Positions 17,531 to 26,163 of a stretch of 40,931 bases of DNA are shown here, piece by piece. Both the position numbers and the translations under genes were made by a program. The stretch covers positions 1-40,931 of the forward strand of contig JAPOGE010000007.1 of the NCBI GenBank assembly GCA_028283345.1. The letters run 5' to 3'. The stretch comes from Candidatus Poseidoniales archaeon (lineage in GTDB: Archaea > Thermoplasmatota > Poseidoniia > Poseidoniales > Poseidoniaceae). Below the pieces are notes generated by a model. The model saw nothing but the letters and a program-made list of their open reading frames with translations, did not search any database and was not told the DNA's origin. Position 1 is the stretch's first letter. The number at the start of each line of letters is the position of its first letter.

Positions 17531-19078
17531 TTACTGATGTATGGCTCTCCCCAGGGTGGCGAGGATTCCCTCATGGAAGGACTCGGTCATCGTCGGATGG
17601 GCATGGATGGTATGGGCGATATCATCGAGCACCGCACCCATCTCCAGGGCGAGGGTGAATTCCCCGGACAACTCGCTGACGTGACTTCCCACACATTGTA
17701 TTCCTAGCACGACATCATCAGATTTGTTGGCGACCACCCGCACGAATCCCCCGGTCTCCTCGGCTCCAATGGTCAGCGCCCGGCCATTGGCCGCCAGAGG
17801 AAATTTCCCGACCACTATCTCATGACCGGCCGCCACCGCCTCTTCGGGGGATAATCCGACGGTGACGATTTCCGGTTCTGTGAATACTATTGCCGGGATT
17901 GCCACCGGGTCGAATACCCGCTTATGCCCGGCGATGATTTCGGCTACCATCTCTCCCTGGGCGCTGGCCTTGTGTGCCAGCAATGGTTCGCCGGCGAGGT
18001 CGCCGATGGCGAAGATACCATTCATATTGGTGCGACATTGCTCATCTATAGAAATAAAGAGCCCGGCATCATCCATCTTGACGCCCATTGATTGCAAACC
18101 CCAACCCTCGGTATTCGGGATGCGCCCGACTGTGACTAGAACCTTGTCATAGGTCTCGGCAACGATTTCTCCAGCCTTGTTCTGCCACGATAATTCGACT
18201 CTGCTGCCGCCATCCCCACCGGCCTTCCGCTTGCCGCCTCCAGACTTTACGGGAGGGAGGATTTCGGCACCCTGGGCGAGACAATTGGTATGAATCTTGA
18301 CCTTGTGCTTTTTCAGCCAGCGCTCCAATGGGCGGCGTAGTTCGGCATCGAAGATAGCCATCACCGAATCCAAGCCCTCGATGACCGTGACTTCACTGCC
18401 CAATCGACTCAGCGCACAGCCTAATTCCAGACCGATGTAGCCGCCGCCGATGATGGCGACCTTTTCGGGTAGTTTCTCCAGATCGAGTGCTCCGGTCGAG
18501 GAGATGATGTGCTTCTCGTCGAATTTCATGAACGGTAGTTCAATCGCCCGAGATCCGGTCGCGAGGATAACGTTCTCGGCCGATATTCGCGCCACCTCGC
18601 CCTCGCCGGGTTGGCCCGCTCCGGCCTTTCTCCCCCCGGCATCACCGGTTTGGCCACTTGCAGAGTTTTCTTTGTCAGGCCTGTCTGTGGTGACGGTGCA
18701 GGTCTTGCCGTCGGTGAAGGTCGCCCAGCCTTTGACCAGCCGAACTCCGGCCTTCTTCAGCAGTGCCTCGACGCCCTTGTTGAGACGGGTGACGATATCA
18801 TCTTTCCACGATACCATCGCCTTCATGTCGAGTTTGACCTCGCCGGTAATCGACATCCCCATATGCCCCTCCTGATGTTTGGCCAGTGCCTCGAAGCGGT
18901 CGGCGGCGTGAATCATGGCCTTAGAGGGGATGCAGCCGCGTATCAGGCAGGTGCCACCGCATTTATCGCCCTCGACGATGACTGTCTTCAGCCCCAGTTG
19001 TCCAGCCCGTATCGCCGCCACATAACCGCCCGGGCCGGCGCCGACCACCAGCACCTGACAATCAATCTGCTCAACCAT
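17531..19078 (-). CDS. lpdA: Dihydrolipoyl dehydrogenase (E3)
   Basis: VVGAGPGGYVAAIRAGQLG, GGTCLIRGCIPSKA (redox disulfide), AIIGGGYIGLELG, NGIFAIGDLAG, HAHPTMTE; Gly-rich insertions. Confidence 0.95.
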   Translation of the reverse strand: MVEQIDCQVLVVGAGPGGYVAAIRAGQLGLKTVIVEGDKCGGTCLIRGCIPSKAMIHAADRFEALAKHQEGHMGMSITGEVKLDMKAMVSWKDDIVTRLNKGVEALLKKAGVRLVKGWATFTDGKTCTVTTDRPDKENSASGQTGDAGGRKAGAGQPGEGEVARISAENVILATGSRAIELPFMKFDEKHIISSTGALDLEKLPEKVAIIGGGYIGLELGCALSRLGSEVTVIEGLDSVMAIFDAELRRPLERWLKKHKVKIHTNCLAQGAEILPPVKSGGGKRKAGGDGGSRVELSWQNKAGEIVAETYDKVLVTVGRIPNTEGWGLQSMGVKMDDAGLFISIDEQCRTNMNGIFAIGDLAGEPLLAHKASAQGEMVAEIIAGHKRVFDPVAIPAIVFTEPEIVTVGLSPEEAVAAGHEIVVGKFPLAANGRALTIGAEETGGFVRVVANKSDDVVLGIQCVGSHVSELSGEFTLALEMGAVLDDIAHTIHAHPTMTESFHEGILATLGRAIHQ

Positions 19079-19096
19079 CTGGCTCGCCTCAACCCC

Positions 19097-20419
19097 TCAG
19101 AGAATTTCCATCGGATGTTCCAGCAACCGTTTGACCGCCTGCACCAGAGCGGCACCATCGGCACCATCGATGACCCGATGGTCGAACGAAGAAGACAGGT
19201 TCATGATTCGCCGGATGACGATTTTACCTTCGCGCACCACCGCGCGCTCCACTGCACTATGGATACCGAGAATTCCTACCTCTGGTGCATTGATGATCGG
19301 GGTTGCCCCGGTACCGCCGTCGCGCCCCAGACTGGTGATGGTGAAGGTCGAGCCCGAAAGTTCGTCTAAAGTTGCTGTGCCCTCTCGGGCTGCAGTTGAT
19401 ACACGGATGACCTCACCACCGACGCCCCAGATGTCCATTCCCTCGACATGGTGGACGACGGGGACATACAATCCGCGCTCGGTCTGGGTCGCAACCCCGA
19501 TATTCACCGCATCGTGCTGGCTCATCACCTCGGCCTCGTCATCATAACGAGAGTTGATTTTTCCATGCCCGCTCTGGAAAGCCTTGACCAGCGCCCGCAT
19601 AATGAATGAGATGTAAGTCAACTTGGGTTGTCCCTCACTGCGGTTGGCATTCATCCATTGCCGCAGAAGTTCCAGTTCGGTTACATCGACTTCATCGAAA
19701 TAGGAGAAATGGGGAATCGTCGTGTAGGATTTGACCATCTGTTCGGCAATCTTACGGCGCAATCCGCGGAGTGGGATTTCTGTAATCCCATCTTGGGAGA
19801 CGCCCGGGGATGAAATCTTGATTCCGCCACTGGCGGCGGATTCGATATGTACTTCCAGGTCAGCCTTGGAGATTCGCCCGGCCGGTCCGGTTCCGTTAAC
19901 AGTGGCTAAATCCACTCCGGCTGAGCGCGCCGCACTGCGCACCGCCGGGGAGGCCAGCACCTTGCCGCTGGAACGTGTGACAACATCCAGTGTTGCCCCC
20001 GGGGAGGCTTCCTCCGCGGTAGCTGGTTCTGGAGTTGGTTCCGGCTCTTCGCTGTCCTCGGCTTCACCCTCTGCGGCGTCTGGCACAATGGCTGGCTCAT
20101 CGGCCATATCATCCGCGTCGTTCTCAGGTTCTCCGGGCTCATCGGCCGTCTCGTCGGGGGCGATGGTATTGCCGTCGCCTTCGACTTCAAATTCTATACA
20201 TACACTACCTACGGGGATGATTTCCCCGACTCCACAGGATTGGCTGATGACTTTCCCATCGACAGGACTGGGGATTTCCACGGTCGCCTTATCGGTCATC
20301 ACCGATAGAATCGGGTCGTCTTCCGTAACTTCGTCACCGACCTTCACCATCCATTCGACGACTTCGCCTTCGACCACGCCCTCTCCGATATCCGGTAATT
20401 TGAATGCAAATATTCCCAT
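19097..20419 (-). CDS. 2-oxoacid dehydrogenase complex E2 (dihydrolipoamide acyltransferase)
   Basis: N-terminal lipoyl domain (FKLPDIGEGVVEGEVVEW...VMTDKATVEIPSP), E3/E1-binding domain (ASPAVRSAARSAGVDL), catalytic domain with SSSFDHRVIDGADGA. Confidence 0.95.
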   Translation of the reverse strand: MGIFAFKLPDIGEGVVEGEVVEWMVKVGDEVTEDDPILSVMTDKATVEIPSPVDGKVISQSCGVGEIIPVGSVCIEFEVEGDGNTIAPDETADEPGEPENDADDMADEPAIVPDAAEGEAEDSEEPEPTPEPATAEEASPGATLDVVTRSSGKVLASPAVRSAARSAGVDLATVNGTGPAGRISKADLEVHIESAASGGIKISSPGVSQDGITEIPLRGLRRKIAEQMVKSYTTIPHFSYFDEVDVTELELLRQWMNANRSEGQPKLTYISFIMRALVKAFQSGHGKINSRYDDEAEVMSQHDAVNIGVATQTERGLYVPVVHHVEGMDIWGVGGEVIRVSTAAREGTATLDELSGSTFTITSLGRDGGTGATPIINAPEVGILGIHSAVERAVVREGKIVIRRIMNLSSSFDHRVIDGADGAALVQAVKRLLEHPMEIL

Positions 20420-20422
20420 AGG

Positions 20423-21433
20423 TTATTCCTCCATCGTCCGCTTGATTGCATCGGCGATGCGCTTTGGACTAGGTAGATAATCCCACTCGGTGGTGTGGGG
20501 GAAAGGGGTGTCCCAACCGGTGACCCTCCTAATCGGATGTTCCAATTTCCAGAAACATCGCTCCTGTATGCTCGCCGCCATCTCGGCTCCGAACCCGCTG
20601 GTCTTGGGGGCCTCGTGAACGACGACGCACCTTCCGGTCTTGTTGACTGAGTTCACCACCGCATCACGGTCCCACGGAACCAGGGTCTGCAGGTCGAGCA
20701 GGTCACACGAGACACCGCTATCCTCGATTCCCTGTTGGGCGACGTGAACCATTGCCCCCCAGGCTATCACCGTGCAGTTATCACCTTCAAGCACCATATC
20801 AGCTTGCTCAAGCGGGATATTGTAATACTCCTCGGGCACCTCTGCCTTCGGGTGGTCCTTCCAGGTAGGGACGTTGTGCGGGTCGCCATAGAAAGGGCCT
20901 CGGTAACATCTTTTCGGCTCGAAGAAGATGACTGGATCATTGCATTCGATCGCCGCGGTCAGCAGTCCTTTGGCATTGTATGGATTTGAGCAATAGACCA
21001 CCTTCAATCCCGGGGTGTGGGTGAATTGTGACTCGGGTGATTGGCTGTGATGATGGCCGCCCTTGATACCCCCTCCTGCGGGGGTTCTGAAAGTGACCGG
21101 GGTCGAGAATTCACCGCCACTGCGGTGGCGTAATTTGGCGATTTCGTTGACGATCTGGTCATAGGCCGGGAAGATGTAGTCGGCGAATTGAATCTCGGCG
21201 ATAGGTCTCAAGCCATTCAATCCCATTCCCATGGCGATGGCGGCGATACCGCCCTCGGCCAGCGGCGTGTCGAAGACCCGATGGGCGCCGTGTTTCTCCT
21301 GAAGGCCGTCGGTGACGCGGAAGACTCCGCCGAAGTAGCCGACATCCTGACCGAAGATCAGCACGTTGGGGTCGCGCTCTAACTGTAGGTCGATGGCGCT
21401 GTTAAGCGCCTGAATCATATTCATATTCGCCAT
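20423..21433 (-). CDS. 2-oxoacid dehydrogenase E1 beta subunit
   Basis: MIQALNSAIDLQLERDPNVLIFGQDVGYFGGVFRVTDGL, FDTPLAEGGIAAIAMGM, VVVHEAPKTSGFGAEMAA. Confidence 0.95.
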   Translation of the reverse strand: MANMNMIQALNSAIDLQLERDPNVLIFGQDVGYFGGVFRVTDGLQEKHGAHRVFDTPLAEGGIAAIAMGMGLNGLRPIAEIQFADYIFPAYDQIVNEIAKLRHRSGGEFSTPVTFRTPAGGGIKGGHHHSQSPESQFTHTPGLKVVYCSNPYNAKGLLTAAIECNDPVIFFEPKRCYRGPFYGDPHNVPTWKDHPKAEVPEEYYNIPLEQADMVLEGDNCTVIAWGAMVHVAQQGIEDSGVSCDLLDLQTLVPWDRDAVVNSVNKTGRCVVVHEAPKTSGFGAEMAASIQERCFWKLEHPIRRVTGWDTPFPHTTEWDYLPSPKRIADAIKRTMEE

Positions 21434-21441
21434 GTCACCAC

Positions 21442-22683
21442 CTACTTACCCAACTCCTCACGCTGCTCTTGAATATGCCAGGGAACCTCTTCGTAGACCT
21501 CGGTGAAAATCGTCGAGGCCGGTGGATAAGGGCCGCTGGCGAGGTCACCGAATTTGACCGCCTCCTTGTAGGCGGCAACGACCTCTGCGTCGATTAATTC
21601 GCTCAGATGCTGGTGCTTTGCTTCGCTCCAATAGCCGGCCTTGATAAGATAATCCTTCAGTCGCTTGATCGGGTCGCCACCGGGCCAACTCTCAAATTCA
21701 TCGGCTGGCCGGTAACGGCTCGGGTCGTCACTGCTCGAGTGACCCCCGGTGCGGTAGGTGTAGGTCTCGATGAAGGTCGGCCCCTTTCCAGCCCGGATTC
21801 GCTCTCGTGCCCACTTGGTGATGGAGTAGACCGCCAGAAAATCATTGCCGTCGACGCGGAATGACGGGATGTCGTAGGGAATGCCGCGGGCGGCAAAGGT
21901 CGACCCGCCGGTAGCATTGTTAGCATGGGTCGAGATAGCCCATTGATTATTCACCACATTGAGAATTATCGGTGGCTTGAAGACACTGGCGAAATTCAAG
22001 CCGTAATGGAAGTCACCCTGGGCGCTGGTGCCATCGCCGAGCCAGGTGATGGTCGCTTGGTCATCACCCTTGTAGGCACTGGCCATCGCCACCCCGACCG
22101 CTTGACTGAATTGGGTGCCGACCGGACTGGAGATGGAAATGAAATGGCCTTCTCGCCACGAGTAGTGCACCGGCATCTGCCGGCCGCTGACATTGTCCTC
22201 GATATTGCCGATGCAGTGACAGATCATGCTGACCATATCTCGCCCACGCACGAATTGCGCCCCGGGTTGGCGGTAGGAAGGGAAAATCCAATCCTTTTCG
22301 TCAAGTGCCATGGTTTGTGCGATTGCTATCGCTTCTTCACCATGGGAGCGCATATAGAAAGACAGTTTCCCGGTTCTCTGCATCTTCATCATTCGGTCAT
22401 CGAAGATTCGCAGCCGCAACATGTAGCCCAGTCCGATCAACATGTCCTCAGCCCCCAGTTTGGGGTCCCACTCACCCTTGGCAAGATCATCATCATCGAG
22501 AACTCGCACCAACCCAGAGGTGTGTGGTATGGTTTGTGCAGTCGTACAGGAAGCCGGGTCAGGGCGGCTTAAATCCCCCGGTTTCTCCTTCCACAGGCCG
22601 CCGAAGTCGGCCTTATCTCCGGGGCGAAACGGTGCGGTTGGAATGGTATAAGGGGTGGTTGTCGCAGTCTTCCTACCACTCAT
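21442..22683 (-). CDS. 2-oxoacid dehydrogenase E1 alpha subunit
   Basis: TPP motif WLGDGTSAQGDFHYGLNFASVFKPPIILNVVNNQWAIST; YRTGGHSSSDDPSRYR phosphorylation-loop-like motif. Confidence 0.95.
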   Translation of the reverse strand: MSGRKTATTTPYTIPTAPFRPGDKADFGGLWKEKPGDLSRPDPASCTTAQTIPHTSGLVRVLDDDDLAKGEWDPKLGAEDMLIGLGYMLRLRIFDDRMMKMQRTGKLSFYMRSHGEEAIAIAQTMALDEKDWIFPSYRQPGAQFVRGRDMVSMICHCIGNIEDNVSGRQMPVHYSWREGHFISISSPVGTQFSQAVGVAMASAYKGDDQATITWLGDGTSAQGDFHYGLNFASVFKPPIILNVVNNQWAISTHANNATGGSTFAARGIPYDIPSFRVDGNDFLAVYSITKWARERIRAGKGPTFIETYTYRTGGHSSSDDPSRYRPADEFESWPGGDPIKRLKDYLIKAGYWSEAKHQHLSELIDAEVVAAYKEAVKFGDLASGPYPPASTIFTEVYEEVPWHIQEQREELGK

Positions 22684-22707
22684 ATTCTCACCTGCTGTCC
22701 ATCCTTT

Positions 22708-23712
22708 CTAAGCGTTGCCGGGGTTTTGTCCTGCCAATATTCCTCGGGCTTTATGCAATAATTGCCCGGCATGATAGGACGAGCGCACCAGCGGTCCGCA
22801 GGCCGAAGCGAGAAATCCGAGGCGTTCAATCTCATCCTCCCACTCGACATATCTATCTGGCTCGGGAAAGCGCTCGACCGGCAGATGCTTGGCCGATGGT
22901 GCGAGATACTGTCCTATGGTAACTAGGTCCACTCCTGCTTGTCGCAGTAGTTGCAAGGCTTCACTGACTTCTTCATCGCTCTCTCCCAGCCCGACCATGA
23001 GAGAAGACTTAGTCAGGATATCGGGGCGCAGTCGCTTGGCTTCACGCAGAATCCCGAGTGACTGCGAAAACGTCGCCCGATGGTCGCGCACGGTCGGATC
23101 CAAGCGTGGCACGCACTCGACATTATGGGCGAAAACATCGATGTAGAGGTGGTCCAAGAGCTGCGCCAGAACGGCATGGTCACCGGCCAGGTCGGAGCAC
23201 AGGAGTTCCAGTGTCACCTCGGGGCAGCGCTGGTGCACCGCCTCGAGACAGCGGCGATAATGTCCAGCCCCACTATCAGCCCGGTCATCACGATTGACAA
23301 CGGTGATCACAGCATGTTTCAGTTGCATCAATTCGACCGCGGTGGCGAGGTTTTCCGGCTCATCCACATCGAGTGGAGGTGGTGCCTTGATACTGCCGAC
23401 CGCACAGAAACGACAGCCGCGGGTGCATTCCTGACCGGCGACCATGAAGGTCGCATCTCCGGCCGACCAGCATTCGTGGATATTGGGGCACTTCGCCTCT
23501 TGGCAGACGGTATGCAGGGAATGGTCATTGACCGCATCGCGCATCGCATTGTATTTCACCTGTTGTTCACCACTGGGCAAAGTGGTGCGAAACCACGACG
23601 GCAGGCGTCCACGCCGCGGGTGGCTTGGGCGGGAATCAGGTATTTTCTCCACCGCGGCCTCACCACCACAGGGTCTACCGTCACCGGCCGCCATCGTTAG
23701 TCGCTCAGCCAT
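22708..23712 (-). CDS. lipA: Lipoyl synthase
   Basis: CQEAKCPNIHECW and radical-SAM CTRGCRFCAV motifs; C-terminal RSSYHAG. Confidence 0.96.
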   Translation of the reverse strand: MAERLTMAAGDGRPCGGEAAVEKIPDSRPSHPRRGRLPSWFRTTLPSGEQQVKYNAMRDAVNDHSLHTVCQEAKCPNIHECWSAGDATFMVAGQECTRGCRFCAVGSIKAPPPLDVDEPENLATAVELMQLKHAVITVVNRDDRADSGAGHYRRCLEAVHQRCPEVTLELLCSDLAGDHAVLAQLLDHLYIDVFAHNVECVPRLDPTVRDHRATFSQSLGILREAKRLRPDILTKSSLMVGLGESDEEVSEALQLLRQAGVDLVTIGQYLAPSAKHLPVERFPEPDRYVEWEDEIERLGFLASACGPLVRSSYHAGQLLHKARGILAGQNPGNA

Positions 23713-23820
23713 CTATCGTCCCTTCGGGACGAGCCATTCGCGGGTTATGCATCAAGGTTGGCCTTACTCTCGCTGAATTCCACCGCCACATTTGAAGAGA
23801 TAACCACCTGTGGAAGCGTC

Positions 23821-24618
23821 ATGGACGGCAATCCTCCCACAGCTGTCGACCACCCACCCGCAACCGCGCGCTCGTCGGGTGAAAAAGTCGCATTCGTGAC
23901 CGGTGGCAGTAGGCGAATCGGCGCCGAAATCTGCCGTCATCTGGCTGTATCGGGATTCAACGTCATAGTTCACACATATCGCTCTATAGTGGAATGTGAG
24001 GACGTGGTGGGTGAAATCAACCGGTCCGGTGGACGTGCTGAGATGGTGGCCGGAGACCTGTCCGACAACGATGGTCGAGACGCGGTCATAGCTGAGGTTA
24101 TCGCCACCGAGATTTTCTCGGGATGCGGTGGTCTCGATCTGTTGGTCAATTCCGCCTCCTTATTCAGCGATGGCAAAACCCTCGACCCGCCAGCCAAAGC
24201 CGTAGCCAGAGAGACGATGTTCGCCCTCCATGTCGAGGCACCACGCCACCTCGCCTCGACATTCTCAGAGTCGTTGGCGGAGAGAAATGGATGCATCATC
24301 AATATCATCGACGCCCTGCTAGAGCGCCCAGGGGAAGGATACGCGGATTATAGTTCCAGCAAACGCGCGATGGCCGAGTTGACCCTCGAGCAGGCGCTTG
24401 AATACGCTCCCGGATTACGCGTCAACGGTATCGGCCCGGGGGCGATTCTAGCCAGCCGGGCTGAGCGTGGACTCGAATCACAGATCGCCGAACTGGTGCC
24501 ACTGAAGCGCTGGGGTGAGCCAATTGATGTTGCTTCTACGGTGCTGTTTCTGGCCGAGTCTAATTACCTCACCGGGCAGATAATCAATGTCGATGGTGGC
24601 CTGTCGCTGAACCGGTAA
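23821..24618 (+). CDS. Short-chain dehydrogenase/reductase, pteridine-reductase-like
   Basis: VAFVTGGSRRIGAEICRHL, LLVNSASLF, YADYSSSKRAMAELT (YxxxK equivalent), ILASRAERG, GQIINVDGGLSLNR. ATG at 23821 chosen over upstream TTG at 23758. Confidence 0.85.
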   Translation: MDGNPPTAVDHPPATARSSGEKVAFVTGGSRRIGAEICRHLAVSGFNVIVHTYRSIVECEDVVGEINRSGGRAEMVAGDLSDNDGRDAVIAEVIATEIFSGCGGLDLLVNSASLFSDGKTLDPPAKAVARETMFALHVEAPRHLASTFSESLAERNGCIINIIDALLERPGEGYADYSSSKRAMAELTLEQALEYAPGLRVNGIGPGAILASRAERGLESQIAELVPLKRWGEPIDVASTVLFLAESNYLTGQIINVDGGLSLNR

Positions 24619-24624
24619 GGCGGC

Positions 24625-25764
24625 TCAACCCGACATGTCTGCATATGACCTTGCCAGAGCGGAGACTCCGCGTGCAATCTCCTCGCCCGAGAGATCGCCA
24701 CTGAGACTGAAGCGCACAGATGAGAGCGCGCCGGCCTCGCTGATACCCATCCCCAACAGCACATGACTGGCCTTGCCGGCCGAGGAGGTACAACCACTGC
24801 TCGGAGAGATCAGTAGCCCATTGATTCCGCACTCGATGACCAGAGGTTCGGCCAACACCGACTCGATGCACAGATTCAGGATTCCCGCGGCACAATTCTC
24901 CGGACTTATCGTCCAGCACTTCCTCCCCAATTCAGCTTTCACTATAGAATCTGCCAGTAAGAGGCTGTTGGCGGCTGAAAGTTCGGGCAGTTCACAGGCA
25001 TCGCCAAGCCCGGCTATCTGCGCATTTGCCAGCCCGGTAGAGTCGTAGCGAGAATTTGTACTGGCCGAAACGGCACCGCCATCGTGAATCAGTGGCGCGA
25101 GCACATTGCCGGATTTGACTATCAACACCCCGATACCGCTCGGTCCGCCGATGCTCGCGACATCGAACGACAGGCTGTCGACGCCGAGTTCATTGAAGGA
25201 AAACGGAATCCTTCCTATGGCGGCGCGTCCATTACAGTGAATCTTGGCCTTCGGGGCGATTTCTCTGATCAACTCGACCAATTCAGCAATCGGTTGAATC
25301 GCTCCGGTCTCCTCATTGACCAGATGAGCCGAGACCAATGCGGTGTCGGAACTGAGGACTTCTTTGGCCAGCCCCAGGTCCGCCACACCTTCCCGATCTA
25401 CCGGAATGGTCACCAAGTCCCAGCCGTGGCTCTCGATTTCGCGGGCACAGTTCAACGTGCTCAGAGGTTCGGTGGATAGCACCGCCAGAGATTTTCCACC
25501 CGGCTCGGCGCGCTTTGCGAATCCCTTTAGGGCGAGATTATCGGCCTCGGCTATGCCGCTGGTGAAGATTACCTCCCCCGGTGAACACCCGATGCGTGCC
25601 GCGACTTTGGCGCGCACGGTGGTATGGAGATTCTGAGTCGCATCACCCAAAGGGTGAAGGCTGGCCGGACTGGAGTTTAGACTCAGCCAGGGCCGCATTG
25701 CCTCGACCACCATGGGGTTGACCTCGGCTGTGGCCAAGCCATCGAAGTTTACCAAGTCGGTCAT
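24625..25764 (-). CDS. NifS/IscS-like class V aminotransferase homologue lacking the PLP lysine (putative pseudoenzyme)
   Basis: FTSGIAEADNLALKGFAK, VNEETGAIQPIAELVELIRE, LGVDSLSFDVASIGGPSGIGVLIV (SAHK position reads DVAS), SSGCTSSAGKASHVLLGMG (catalytic-loop Cys kept). ATG at 25764 preferred over the track start at 25809. Confidence 0.85.
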   Translation of the reverse strand: MTDLVNFDGLATAEVNPMVVEAMRPWLSLNSSPASLHPLGDATQNLHTTVRAKVAARIGCSPGEVIFTSGIAEADNLALKGFAKRAEPGGKSLAVLSTEPLSTLNCAREIESHGWDLVTIPVDREGVADLGLAKEVLSSDTALVSAHLVNEETGAIQPIAELVELIREIAPKAKIHCNGRAAIGRIPFSFNELGVDSLSFDVASIGGPSGIGVLIVKSGNVLAPLIHDGGAVSASTNSRYDSTGLANAQIAGLGDACELPELSAANSLLLADSIVKAELGRKCWTISPENCAAGILNLCIESVLAEPLVIECGINGLLISPSSGCTSSAGKASHVLLGMGISEAGALSSVRFSLSGDLSGEEIARGVSALARSYADMSG

Positions 25765-25833
25765 ATCCAGACCACCGAGGGGTATGTCTTGAGGTTTGAC
25801 CCTGTGCACCCAAGCGGTTCACTCAGGCCATCG

Positions 25834-25890
25834 GGGTTCAAATCCATCTCTGCGCGATAAAGGCGTTTTATTGCATAGTGCAGAGAGTGG
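25834..25890 (+). repeat. Direct repeat copy 1 of tRNA-Leu 3'-end plus flank
   Basis: gggttcaaatccatctctgcgcgataaaggcgttttattgcatagtgcagagagtgg; the last 28 bp (25863-25890) are identical to 26023-26050, offset 160 bp. Confidence 0.85.
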
Positions 25891-26015
25891 AGAATATCAA
25901 TGGACCAAAGTTTCACGCTTTGAAATGTTGAATTGTGAAACTTTGAAACACGTCACAATCGGTATTATGCATTTTGATGTGCCGATTGTGTCTGGTTCAA
26001 ATCCCATCTCTGCAC
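25878..26015 (+). other. Potential branched structured element (outer 9-bp stem enclosing two hairpins)
   Basis: GTGCAGAGA 25878-25886 pairs with TCTCTGCAC 26007-26015; CAAAGTTTCAC 25906-25916 with GTGAAACTTTG 25935-25945; CACAATCGG 25954-25962 with CCGATTGTG 25982-25990. All stems perfect. Confidence 0.55.
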
Positions 26016-26050
26016 GACAAAAGCGTTTTATTGCATAGTGCAGAGAGTGG
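25993..26050 (+). repeat. Direct repeat copy 2 (overlaps the tRNA-Leu 3' end)
   Basis: tggttcaaatcccatctctgcacgacaaaagcgttttattgcatagtgcagagagtgg. Confidence 0.85.
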
Positions 26051-26122
26051 GATTTGAACCCACGAACGTATCACGACCGGAACTTAACTCCGGCGCCTTT
26101 GACCAAGCTCAGCCATCTCTGC
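26039..26122 (-). tRNA. tRNA-Leu (anticodon UAA)
   Basis: Minus strand GCAGAGA...CCGGA-GTTAAGT-TCCGG anticodon arm, long variable arm, GTGGG-TTCAAAT-CCCAC T-arm, TCTCTGC acceptor, discriminator A; no encoded CCA. Confidence 0.9.
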
Positions 26123-26163
26123 ACCACCTCGCAGAATGCTGTGGGCTTTGAATAGGTCGGCGC

